Below, one piece after another: positions 1-12,235 of a stretch of 64,000 nucleotides of DNA. The notes under the pieces were generated by a model. It was not told where the DNA came from. It searched no databases and was given only the letters and a program-made list of their open reading frames with translations. Numbering within the stretch: the first letter of the stretch is position 1; each line of letters begins with the position of its first letter. Source of the DNA: Sarocladium kiliense (Eukaryota > Ascomycota > Sordariomycetes > Hypocreales > Sarocladiaceae). Position numbers and translations under genes: made by a program. Location: contig JAUZTG010000048.1 of assembly GCA_030734395.1 (NCBI GenBank), positions 2,542,001-2,606,000 of the forward strand. Direction: 5' to 3'.

Positions 1-630
1 AACCTCTCCCACCCCCAGCTGCGCCATTCCTTGCAGATCTCACGCCACCAACCTCCTTCTAGCGACATGCAGAGCTAGTTTCGAAAAGTCCATGTCAGCT
101 CTAATTCCTCCTATTTCTGGTTGTCAGTTATCATTCCAATGCCAACCAGGCAGGAGTGGCCGCACTCCTGAGCTCCCTATCCTTCGAATATGGTACGCTT
201 GCGCATTGCATGTACACCCCGCCATGCAGCAGTTGCAATTCACCATGCACGAACCATGGGCCATAAGTGCACGAACCCAACCCTTTCGGGGCTTCGTCTG
301 AAAGCGTTGTTCCTGGCCTTTCCTTCCTCGGCATGTGTCAGACGAAGCGGAGCGGCCATGGTGGGGGCGAGATCTTCTCGATGGCAGGTCCTGCTCGGCT
401 ACCACGGATATTGACAGCGTTCCAGACACGAGTTGGCTCAATCTCTGGTGTCGGTCTGGGTAGCACTCGGAGGAAGTGCCAGATGTGATAGTCGTGTTCT
501 GTCGCATGTGCCGGATAGGCTTACGAGACCCAACTTCCTGGAACGCAAAACAAGAAAATGGTGTTGGTCCTCGAGGGCATGAAGTGACACTTGAGAGGAC
601 TGCCCCGGTGTAGTCAGGCGAGACACTACC

Positions 631-668
631 CTCCATCGGAGAGACTCACCTCCATCGGAGGGACTCAC
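631..668. repeat. 19-bp direct tandem repeat, two copies
   Basis: Two adjacent 19-base copies beginning CTCCATCGGAG and ending GACTCAC (631-649 and 650-668) differ at one position. A third partial copy (CTCCGCG) follows. No gene is associated with it. Confidence 0.85.
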
Positions 669-3031
669 CTCCGCGTTGGGGGCCATTCAAGGATTCACCT
701 TCGGTCAGGAGCTATTAGCCCCGAATGCGCCACCTTCACAGGTTGAGGAGGACGTGCGCTGCCGGATGGGTGTAGCGATGGCAGAACTATGCCCAAAAAA
801 ACAGGGATGTCAGGAGGCCAGCAACCCCTGGCATGATTCTGTCTGAGTGTGACTTGAACATAGTTTGACAGCATTGAAATGTGTGTGGCACACACTTTTC
901 TCATGTGTTGTGACTCCAGTCGCTTGGGACAACAGCGCAAATGCTCCAGGTGACCAGATGTGACAATGAGCACTTGCATGGGACCCAAGCTTCTGGACGG
1001 CTAAGTGCTCGGTGATAGTCTGTATTTTGTTAGGTGATGTGGTGGCGGCAAGCTAATATTATTACGTTTGAGGAAGTGAGAATCCCGTAAGCCTGGAACC
1101 GCAGCCCTCCCGAGACGATTCGGGACACATTACGGATTTCCAATCACCTTCAAGTCCCAAAGTTCCGGACAGCCTGTGAGCCACCACAGTCTGGGGAAGC
1201 TGTCAGATCTACCGCATTGGATGCGAGCCAGCGCCCATCGAAATTGACGTTGGCCACGCAGTCCAAGATGTGGCCACGTAGTGATTGTGCATGGTGAAGC
1301 GCAGCATCATACGGACAGGGGTTGCGAGACCGCCAAACGCAAACAGGGCCATACGCTGGAAGCAGCAGCGACACGGTGCCCCATCGATTGTAGGCTCGAC
1401 CTGTACGAAGGAGAAGACCTTGTGCTCGGCAGTCAAGTGCTTGAGGCATATTGTCTCTTCAATATTATTCCCGGCTGGTGTAGTGCGATGTGACCAGCTA
1501 GTCTCGTAATATGTGACGAGGCTTCTGCATCACAAGTCCTTGGGACTAGTCTCAGCGTTGCGTATGACCAACTTGTTAAGCACCCATGGACGCTTCTCTC
1601 GCCCCTGCGCAACAACCTTGCCAATTAGCACAAACCCGGGAATGTTGATTCACTGCCGAGCTCCACGCCTTCCCACAAGAGTGCTCTACATTTTGAATCA
1701 GGGATAGCGACCAGTCTCCCTGTGGCTAGTACGGCTATGAGTGGACCTGTTCCGGCAAGCCAACGGCTCTAACAATCCATGTTATTGCATTGACTTCGCG
1801 GGGTTCTGCGTACGTAAAGTGGGCTGCCCAGTGAATCGAAACAAGGCACAAGCAGGGCAAGGGATGTAGCAGGTCTTCTCAAGGAATGCAATCTGAATCC
1901 CTGTGGTATAACGACGTGTTTGTCCTGGCAGCTGCAGCTGGGTCGGATGGTCAGATTCGGGTGCAAAGTCGTTTCGCGCCTGGCCGTAGGACTTGGATAA
2001 TGTGTTGGTTACTGGTTTAGGCCGTCTGACATGACATGCTCTGTGTTGGCCTTGAGAGGTGAGCCCTTTGGTGGTCCTCAGCCAGAATAGATTGAAAGTT
2101 GAGAGGAGCCACTTTGCGTTTGTCAGCCAACTCCGCAATCATCGCAATGCGCAACTCCACTGCGACCGTTGTGCACGAGGCGGAAGTGCCCACGTAAAGT
2201 GAGATGTGATCAGTCACGTTTCGCCGCTGCCGTGTCTCGCCGTTCACGAGGTCGCGCTGACAACACAACGAACAAGCAATAAGCAAAAGAACTCAACAGT
2301 GGCGCTGCCCACTTGCAAAACCATGGAGGGACTCCCACTGGGAGCTTGGCCGCTAACCCGCTTCCTTCTACTAAAGCACTTGAAACTCGCTGGGTGGTGA
2401 CAGTCTTGGAAGATCCCCATGTCCTGCCGAAAGGCCACACAGACTTCCTGCCAAGCTATGACTGACCAGGGCCCTGCCCTCTAAAGCGGCCACCGAACGA
2501 CTGAGAGCTAGATCCAGTCCAGCACAAACGAACGATAAGCTGCTCCATTAGATACGGTGCGCCCGCGCTATCGACGGCAACGCGTCGTGCCGTGCCATCT
2601 AGTTCGTGACTGATACCGAGCAACTCGAGGTGGTCAACACGCTCCAACATGGTGCTCGAGGACAATGATCTATGCAAAATCGTCTCCCAGTGCGAACGGT
2701 GACCATGTAACATCCGTCACGAATGAGCGGATGCGACCGAGTGCAGTGTCAAGTGTCAGAGAACCAGGGTTGTCACCCGATGCATCGCAAAATTGTTTGG
2801 TTGGCCAATGCGAGGACTTCATCGGCGCCTTGCGAATTTGTGGCTGATGCCAAATTTCCTCCAATAGATCGCTGGCCAAAGTGACGCCATGCAAGGCACA
2901 GTCTTTGCCAAGTGAGTTCTCGTGGACACTTGGTGCTAGCCCCAAAGTCGTCGTTCGCATATCCGTGCCCACGGCTACCGCGGCCATGCCTATCTGACTA
3001 GCTGCCATTAAACGCCATGCAGATGCAACTA

Positions 3032-3328
<297 letters not shown>

Positions 3329-4296
3329 CTAGGACAAAAATACAGAGAGCAAGGGACATGAAGCCCAGTTGCTTGCCAGGGTGAGGGGGGTGTGCAGCTC
3401 TGGCCATTTCCCCCTGTTCCCTGCTCCAGCCGATGATGCTAGCCACTTTGGAGAAAGCGAGACACATGGGCATCGCGCGTCCGTAGATCGCACCGACATT
3501 GCAGATGGAGGGATGTCGTTGACTGTCTCGAAGGTCGGAGTTCCCTGCTTAGAACACGAGAAACCACACAGTTCACGTTCCTTGCTTTGACGGGCAAACA
3601 TGGCCCTTGGCATTAAGCAGGATTGCTGCGCCTTGCTCTCGTCTGACCAGCGAAGGCGATGCAGAAGGGAATCTCGTCAGACTACCCAGAACAGACTGAG
3701 AGCGGCTCGCTGCTGATCTTCGAGCGTTCGTGGCTTGCGGTGGCACAAGGACTGTACACGGCCCAGACCAACGTATGGTGATGTTCAGCTGCCATGCGTA
3801 CTTCAGGTGAGGCAGTAGAGCAATAGAACAGCAATCTGCACGATTTGCTGCAAACCTTGGACCCAATGCGGCCTTGTATTGCGCTAGACGACGTTCTGGA
3901 CAATCGAGACCCCCAGGTGCAGCTCACAATTGGTGGTTGCAGTTGGTACCATGGCCCCAAGTCACCTGCAAAGTCACGCGGCTGGTCACGTACTTAGCCA
4001 CCAGTTCCTTCAGGAAACATCCACTACACCTTTCGAACACCACACGCTTCACACCATCAATCTCAGGCTACACCCCGCATGACCACAGCCTCGCCCTAAG
4101 GGAGCCAACCAGTGTTAGAGTTCGTCAGCCTAGCTGATGGTTCATTTGAAATGTTGCTTCCCGTCAGGGCAGGCTTGTCCAAGACGAGCTTGTGGCGGAC
4201 AGCTGAGCAAACACAACGGACCCGATTCTTTCCCCAAGAACCCATTCTGGATCATGGTGGCAAGACGATTTCAGAACATGCTTTACGCCCACAGCG

Positions 4297-4323
4297 AGCC
4301 GTAGCGTAGCCGTAGCGTAGCCG
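4297..4323. repeat. 11-bp tandem repeat
   Basis: The unit AGCCGTAGCGT occurs twice head to tail (4297-4307, 4308-4318) and is followed by a partial AGCCG. It is a minor satellite-like slip with no visible function. Confidence 0.85.
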
Positions 4324-7300
4324 ATGGTTCCTCTTGGCGCTCACTAGGGGGTCATCTGAAAGACTCAATTACCTGGACAGCATTTATCGTTTGGCCGCTT
4401 GCACGTCATGTCACAATTGCTTCAGGCCAGACATGACTGTTTCGTCTACAGGAAGAGGATAAGCCCTCCGCTTCATTAATTTTGCCGCGCGCGTGGTGGG
4501 TTTCATCGAGATGTAACGTGGAGCTGAGATGCTGACCCCCTGGGCCACCTGAACAGCCGTGCCGTCCGTTGACATATCACGAAATCTTCCGAACCGCCTC
4601 AATCTCGATATGTGCAAATCCCTGCGAACAGGTGGACCCTGGCTTCAGGCTCTGGAAGGCGACCATTTCTTCATCAGCAGAGACACTGTGAGAGGCTGCT
4701 GTGAGAAGACTCGACGCTCAATGCAGCGTAGCCGTTGTGGAAGATGATTCGACGCGTAGTTGAATTAGACTGGCGTCTTTTGGGAAATGTCTCATCACAT
4801 TGATCGACACGGCCAATCAGGTCTGTATCTGCGCTTCCTCCGGCAGTCAGCGAAAAGCACAGGGTGCCAGAGATATGAATGACCCCCAAATGAGTCCGAG
4901 TGAACAACCGAGTTTGCGATAGGCTGCGCATTGTCCCTGTGCTGCCCCCAAGCATCCGTTTGAGGCCACACATCTAGAGGAAATCTTGGAACGATGAGAA
5001 TACTCCATATGCCATTTCGCAAGAAACCGGCCAGCGGTCATTATCGTGGGGGTCACTCTTAAGAACGAGCCGTATGCAATCTATCTGGGCCATGATAACA
5101 GAAGCGATACCGATAACACCATATTTCTGGAGCCATATCGTGGCCAAGCCCCTTGCGTGCGGGCGCAGCTTGGATGCACCATGGATGGCCAGATATCGCC
5201 GCCAGAAACGCGGCCTTTCAGCAGGATGCGCGACTGTCTCAATTCCTCCCGCGATGACATTAATTGCCCACTCTTGATGGTACCTTGGCTATCTCCATCA
5301 ACATCTCATGATCACAGGAGACGACGGTGGAGTTCGAGATACTTTGCTGCTCTATCATGCTCGGATGGTGAGACGGTAGATAACAGTGCCGGGAATAACT
5401 CGACACAGGATCTGCATCCATTGATCGGCAGGCAGACAAATGCTATTTTGCCATGGCTTGACTCGTAATGTGCAGTGCCAGGCCCCAAGCTGCTGCGACA
5501 GGGACACAGCACCAACATTCGCATGGAACAAGTGGCACCTCTCGATATACTTCCAGCTGCAGCATGCATCCTGAGACGTCGAGCCATCGCGGATGAAGGA
5601 AGGTGGCTCTCTACTGCTCGAAGTTAGGATAGGTTGGCTACTTCGCCCTTTTGGGCAAGTTCAAATGATGATCAACTGCTGGCTCTGCTCCTGTTTGATT
5701 GGACTGTTCATTCAGGCCTGCAATCATGCTTCACGCTCCCGCATACGAGATCAGTCATCGAATTGGTTGCTTCCTGTGTTTTCGCTGTTGCCGTCGAACG
5801 TCTGAATAACAAGACATGGGACATTACAATAAGTACTTGTTGCTAGCTTCTACCCCTGGGTCGAGGACTGGACCCTTGCTTCCAGGTGGAGACCATCCGA
5901 CCCGACCGAGGCCAAGGAAGGCGAAGGATGGACAAGGCGTTCGTGGTGGCATGAGGTACCGAGTCGAAACGAATGATGACCGTCCACAAGTGATAGGAGG
6001 CGAGCCATCGAGCGGGGATCATTCCTAGAAAACCACGGCGAAGGCAATGTGCAGGAAGCCATACGACATTCTGCTTCGCCCCCGCTCTCTCCCAGGAATG
6101 ACGACTCCTGCAGGCGGGAAAGTAGCAAATCGCTGGGCGAGAGAGTGAAGCTAATGCATACTGCGAGTCTCATGCAGGAGGGCGCACGATTGCAGGGCAC
6201 ATCCCTCTCTTATTGTCGGGTAGCAACAGAATGGGCATGGGTAGGATCCTGCAGGTCGAGATTCGTGGGGTAAGACGATGTCATCTCTGGATTTGTCAAG
6301 CGAGGACAGCTATGACATGAATGGCCCTTATTTCGTACCCATGACGGTCTTTGCTCGTCCAAACGGACGACTTTTGATGCAACGAACCCCGCTGTCTGAA
6401 GGTCTGAACGAGGTAGCCAATGGGACTTCGAGCTGTTCGAGGCACGGACTCGGCGGATATGGGTATCGTGGAGTTCGCTAGCCCGCCAGCCTTGGCTTCT
6501 CAATTCAATTCTTATCCCCGCGTCAGTGCTGGTGCATGTGGGAGATTGGCAAAGAAGAGGGCGGGCCTTTCGCTCTCCAAGATGCCCGGACAGGCTTCTC
6601 GTCTCTACAGACTGGGGCGGCAGCCAGCTCGTGTGGGGGAGAAGCCGGGGCCGATGATTCGCCTGCGAGGCATCGTGATGGGTCCCCTCCCTCCAAGAAG
6701 CACGCCTTCCCAGATACGGCATGGCGCAGGCCTGTAAACAGGGGCTTGGGAGAGGAAAGACGACGAGGAACCCCACCACTGCAACGACGCCTTGACCATG
6801 TGGTCCATTCTTGTCCCTATCAACGACGAGCTGAGGTCGTCGAGGCAGCAGGGGGCATCGCACCTCGACCAGGACATGTGGCGCGCGCTGCGGCAAACAC
6901 TGGGGACCTGGGGTTCACAGAGTTCGTGTTGACTGGTCTGTTGGGTTGATCGGGGGGTGCGTGGGCTTCACCTCCTGGCCTCTTTGGACCCTTGAAAGAG
7001 CCATGACAACAGGGAGACCTGCAGTGGCGTAAGAAGGCAGCGTGAGAGATAAGGAATGAGGCCCAAACAGGTGGATGGCGGCATATAGAGCTGTAACTGA
7101 TAGGTTCGAGAGCCAGCCGTGTCTGACATCTACGCGGCTCGCCTCGACGAGGGCGAAACTCAAAAGGCTGTGCAGGAGCCTGACCATAACCCGCATTGGG
7201 CATGGTGAGTTGACATGGCAGAGCCCATTTTGCTTCTACGATAGGAGAGAGCCGCATTCCAGAACGAGCGTGGCTTTTTACTGCCCGTCGCATCGGTTCA

Positions 7301-8764
7301 GCTTCAACCTCTAGTACTGTCTTAGGCAGGGCAAGCCCTCTCTGCCGGAAATGGTGAGGATGAGCCAGGTGTATCATGGAAGATTGCGATGATGACCACG
7401 AGGGTGCGAAGAGACAGTGTTCTAAAATGAAATGGACAGTGGTCTAGATGCCTCACATATGTGACAACTGCGACAATCTGTTGGAAGCTACTGGGACCCT
7501 GATGTCAGTGAGGGAGGCGAGCCACGAGCACCTTACGTATGCGCACGCCATGTTGTGACAATGCAGCGTCACGATCAGCAAGGCGACTGCGTAAGCTGAG
7601 AGGAGCGATATGCAGTCGGCCAGGAAAGGCAGGCTGCTGTGTGCGTTTCCGTCTGGATGTACGCCTCCCTGGATCAGTGAGCGTGGCAGGCTGCATCACA
7701 TTTGACCCAGACACACGGGCTTGACCATCAGATCACAAGGAGGCCGCACACACACATATCAAGGTATTCCAGAAAGACAAACCCCATCTCCTTCCTCGAC
7801 AGCCGCGCACACGATGTTACATGCTCTCGACCTTCTGATGAAGGTGAGAGACCATTGGCACGCCCACTCAAATTGTGCATGAGTCTGTGCAATCGTGGGC
7901 AAACTCCCCGGCTGGCACGGCTCTTGGCATGGGTAGGAGAGGGGCCAAACCCCCACGACCGGGCAATTAATGAGAGCGACGGGCGAATGAACTGCTGCTG
8001 CTCGCATTTTAATATCTGGATAATGCATGTTGTCGCTGCGGTAGCATTCGGCAAGCTGTTCAAGTGTCAACTGAGCGCCACTCTGGCCTATGGAGAGCCA
8101 GCGACGTCGACGGACCCTGGCTTGGACTGAGCTACGTTGTCTGAGTTGGTAGTTGGTGTCGCAGCCAAGAGCAGAGGAAAAATGGCACATTTGTGCTCAT
8201 GTTGAGGGGACCCATCCACGAGGCGACAAAGAGTTATCGTGTTTGATAACAGTCTGCCCCCCTTGTCCAGCATCTGCGACGATCAGAGGAGGGAGATCAA
8301 CAGTCAACAAGCAGAGATTGAGAAGGGATCGTCTCCTGCTACCACGATGGGTAAGGTCTGCAGAGGTACATCAAGGCGAATCGAGCGTGCAAATGCAACA
8401 CATGACGGGCACAGAAAATGGGTAGCATGACAAGAGTGATGTGCGACGCCTCCCGCTGAGCCTCTGGTGGTGTCAATGGGTGACAGCGACCAGAGTCTCA
8501 TCCTGCAACATCGTGTGGTCAGTTGTCCAGCCACAACCAGCGATTGCCCCTCCCTCCGCGTATCAGTGGTTCTGGGTGAGGGTCGAAAGCAGCGCCAGAG
8601 CTAAGTCATGTGAGGATTAGCGCCGTCCGTTCCCTGCTCTCTCTCGGCCGGATCTGCGTAGGATAACAGTGGATCCCGTTCTGCCCGCCGCTTTGAGAGC
8701 AAAAGTCGCTTCTTGGCAACCACCAAGGTTTTTGCGGGGGAAGAGAGCTGGGCACCTACAGCAT

Positions 8765-8792
8765 GGGCTGGGCTGGGCTGGGATGGGATGGG
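8765..8792 (+). other. Predicted G-quadruplex motif
   Basis: Six runs of GGG are separated by two-base loops (CT, CT, CT, AT, AT). This exceeds the minimum of four G3 runs for a canonical intramolecular quadruplex, and the short loops favour a stable parallel fold. It lies about 3 kb upstream of the Ecl1-family gene with no other gene nearby. Structure formation is inferred only. Confidence 0.7.
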
Positions 8793-11399
8793 ATAGGATG
8801 AGAGGATGGGAGTGGAGAAGGCAGTCATGTGCGGACTGCTTCCCATTCATTGGGCAGCCCGTTCGGGGAAGCGTCACTGCTCTGCTTCTCTTTCTGGGGG
8901 CGTGCAGCGTCGGATTTCAGTGGGCGCAGCACAATTTGGTAGCCCAAATGCGTGCAAGGGGTGCCCAGTGCTAACAGACGCAGAGAGCGGCCGCCTCAGT
9001 AGGCGACTGCATTCCAAAGGGGCAATTTGAATGAGAAGACAGAGCGTCTCACTCGGCTATCATCGCTGGTCCGTGCCATTTACGAGGTGAACTTTTTTTT
9101 CCCCTTTTCTTTCACTCTCTCATTCTCTGCTAGGATGACGGCGTAAGCCGAGACGCCCTCGAAAGGGATGATAAGAAACAGATGAATCGGCAAGACTCGG
9201 AAATGTCAGAGAGACAAAACCAGACCGGAGGACTGGGAATGACAGAAGGAAAAGTCAAAAAAAGTTTTACGCTTCTGCCAGGGCGCTGCCGCGTGGGTTC
9301 TGGACCTGCAGAGAACTAATAGTGGTAGGGTCAGAGGAACGCCTTTGGCGAATCTGGGCTGCCCATTCGAACGCCTCCCAGACGAACTCGTCCATTGAGC
9401 GGCGTGGCCGGAGGCACACGTAGTCTCGGGTTGAGATGTTCCAGTTGTGGCTAGCATTGGCGTATTTTTTTCGGCTGTCAGGCGGCTGAGTGCAACATGG
9501 AAGCAAGATCAGGACGACGACGAAGTAAAAAGTCTGCTGATGGCAGGTTACGATCACGCTGTCTGCACACACACGCACAATCAGAGACACGATAGAGAGA
9601 GGGTGGAGGGGGAAATCGCTACACACCACCGTGTCGGAGGTTCGAAGTCGTGCTGCATCTATGGTGGCCATCCCACCACCATCTTCGAAGCGAAGGGGTT
9701 TCGCCTCCTCGCCGCTGGGGATGGAAAAAGCGTGGGGTTGGTTCGACAGCACTACCTACCTTCCCTATCTTGTTGGCCTCCACGATTTGGGTTTACGGAG
9801 GCCATCGGGCGCTTGTCGTTGGGAGTAGTGAGAAGGCTAAAAGCAGCAGTGCCATTGAAAAGTCAATGTGCATTGCGAGATTGGAATGGTACATGTTGCA
9901 AGATCAACTTAATTCATGACGCGATCAAGGGCATCAATGATGGATATCCAGTTCATCGCGATGGTCAGGTACACGGGTAATAATGGACGAGTCACGAGGC
10001 AAGCAGAAATGAACTTGAAGCATCGTCATCAGCATCATGGATGATTCCATGCGATGGCACCACCGGCGCTAGACTCGACGCCATCTGCCCTGCCTCGTCC
10101 AGCTAGAGGGGTGTTTCGGCCTGCTGATGCCACTGTATTGCGTCTTTGGCCAGTGTTGCACCCCCCTGTATCAGTGCTCAAAGCCACTGTTCAAAACGGC
10201 GCTACCAGCATGTGCCGCTTTGCTTTCAGTAGGAAGACGGAGGAAGCGGAACGCCAAACGGTTCCACTTGGGAGGCCTTGTTTATTTTCTGACTAAAACC
10301 GCGAAACCGGGCGGGCAATGGAGGAAGGGCAAAGGCCGGTGAAAAGCGATGCGAGCAAGATCAAAGGAGACGAGAGACATGGTTGAACCATGCGTTGACG
10401 AGAAGGGCAAAGGACAAATAGGAAAACTTTTCTGCTTTTGGATTTCGTTTCGAACGGAGCTAGACTGGTATTTTTCTGACGTTCGGGGCCTGCTCTCCCT
10501 CTTGACTTTCACGAATTTGACCAGGGGTGAGAAAGACCACTCTCACAGAGCAGGCGAAAGAGCTAGAAGGAAAGTGGAGCCAAACGCCAGAGACAGAGTC
10601 ACAGACGTGACGGGTCTCACCTCAGACTCAGAAGACCACGGTCAACCACTACTGGCTCATGATGGACGCTGCTTTTCGCAGGATACTCTTCGCTGCCCCA
10701 CGCCCCCTGTGGCCTGCTGATGCACCACCTGTTGCCCACGCTCACACCACTGAACCTCTCACCACAAAGCACTGACCAGCCTGGGGCCACCACAACTCAC
10801 CAGGCTGCGCGCCTGAAATGCACCACTCACCACCACTAGACACGCCCCTCGAATGGGCGGCGTTAGCGTTGCACTCCTGCAGGGCATTGGCGGTGGATCA
10901 CCTTTCTTCTCTGAGAGGCGAACCCACTCTGCCCGCTCCCTCTCAACCTCTGACCCCAGGCACGCGCTGCACTGCTGCCCCCCCTTTCGCTGCTGTACTG
11001 CACTGCACTGCACAATTTTCTCCACAGACAGCATTGAGCCCCACCGGGTCATTGGTCTGCTGGTGCAACGCTGGCATCGTCGCAGGTATCCTCCTCCACA
11101 ATCTGGGTGGAGAGGAACCTCTGGCGCTAAAACCTGCACCTGCACGCCCAGAGGCAGGCAGGCTGGCAGGCAGAGACTGCACCTGCACCTGTGAGGACAG
11201 ACTTTTCGCCTTCACACGCAGCGCTGCTGATGCTCCCAGTGGCTTGCAAGGCGTGCTAGTGGGCCTTCACACCCCGCCCTGGCAGTCGTCCAACTCCACC
11301 ATCCATCATCCACACCCCCCCCGGTCGATGGGTGTCTGCCCACCTCAGGTGCGTCTTCTCCTCCCACGCTCTCTCACGCTGACTGCACTCTGGAGGACC

Positions 11400-11600
11400 A
11401 TGTAAATATATCCACTTCCTCCCGCACAATCCCTCTTCGTCTTCTTGCTCTTTCTCGATTTCCATGCACCATCGACATTGATAACCTCTTCCCTTCCCTC
11501 CTCACTTCTATACTTTCTTATAACTTGACTCTCTTCAACTTCTTCCTTCCTCCACCACTACTACCTCACTCGACTACTCTGTCTACCATCACTGCACGAC
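11400..11600 (+). promoter_or_regulatory. Core promoter and CT-rich leader of the Ecl1-family gene
   Basis: A TATA-like element (TAAATATAT) lies at about 11403-11411. It is followed by a long pyrimidine-rich stretch to about 11590, the usual context of transcription start sites in filamentous ascomycetes. The start codon is at 11741, giving a predicted 5' leader of roughly 150-300 bases. Transcription start is inferred. Confidence 0.55.
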
Positions 11601-11740
11601 AAGAACCTTCAACCTTGCCTGCATCACCAGTCATCACGAGAGTACAATTCGAACGCTCGCTGCTCCCATCGACGGCCTCCAGCGTAGCTCGCAACAACCA
11701 CTGTTAGGCACTTAGCCTTCCTCGAGAAAACTCCCTCGCC

Positions 11741-12235
11741 ATGGCTTTCGAAGACATCTGGGCACACCAGTACTGCCTGACCTGTGACAAGCAGGTTCAG
11801 GTGGACGGTGCCGCCTACTGCTCCGAAGCCTGCCGTCTCGCAGAGGCAGAACGATCCTCGACACCCTCATCACAAGCTAGCTCACCAGGCTTCTCTCCGT
11901 CCGCATGGACAACGCCTGCCACTACTTTCTCGTCCGCCTCGAGACAACCCAACCGCTTCTTCCTCTCCCCCGCCTACGACTTCACCAACGCCCAGCCTTA
12001 CGGCTCAACACCCGCTCCTCAGTCATACTTCTCTGCCAACTACTCCTTGTCCTCTGAGCGAGCCAGGCCAGTTGCCCGCTCTCTGACTCCGTCGAGTTCG
12101 CACGCCAGCCTGTGCTCCATGCAGAGCACTTCGTCGACCGACCCGAACCAGCTGTCAGATAAGGCACGCAAGGAGTTGCAAGCCTACAATGCCACTTTCG
12201 AGCAGGTTCGCCTGGCCCGGAGACGTTCACACTAA
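11741..12235 (+). CDS. Ecl1-family zinc-binding regulatory protein
   Basis: Single-exon gene for 164 residues. The N-terminus (residues 9-35) has two Cys pairs, C12-x2-C15 and C27-x3-C31, in the layout of the Ecl1/life-span regulatory factor family (PF12855). The rest is Ser/Thr/Pro-rich and probably disordered, with a short basic C-terminus (LARRRSH). In fission yeast, members of this family extend chronological lifespan and respond to nutrient limitation; a regulatory role here is inferred from family membership. The start codon was chosen because the Cys motif begins only 11 residues in and the ATG (GCCATGG) fits the Kozak pattern. The gene stands alone, with more than 8 kb of sequence lacking intact genes on each side, and has a TATA box and CT-rich leader. 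Confidence 0.85.
   Translation: MAFEDIWAHQYCLTCDKQVQVDGAAYCSEACRLAEAERSSTPSSQASSPGFSPSAWTTPATTFSSASRQPNRFFLSPAYDFTNAQPYGSTPAPQSYFSANYSLSSERARPVARSLTPSSSHASLCSMQSTSSTDPNQLSDKARKELQAYNATFEQVRLARRRSH

Noticed and set aside
6210..6896. 228-codon open frame on the minus strand
   Set aside because: It has no domain, overlaps equally open plus-strand frames and has irregular composition; probably chance in non-coding DNA of this base composition.
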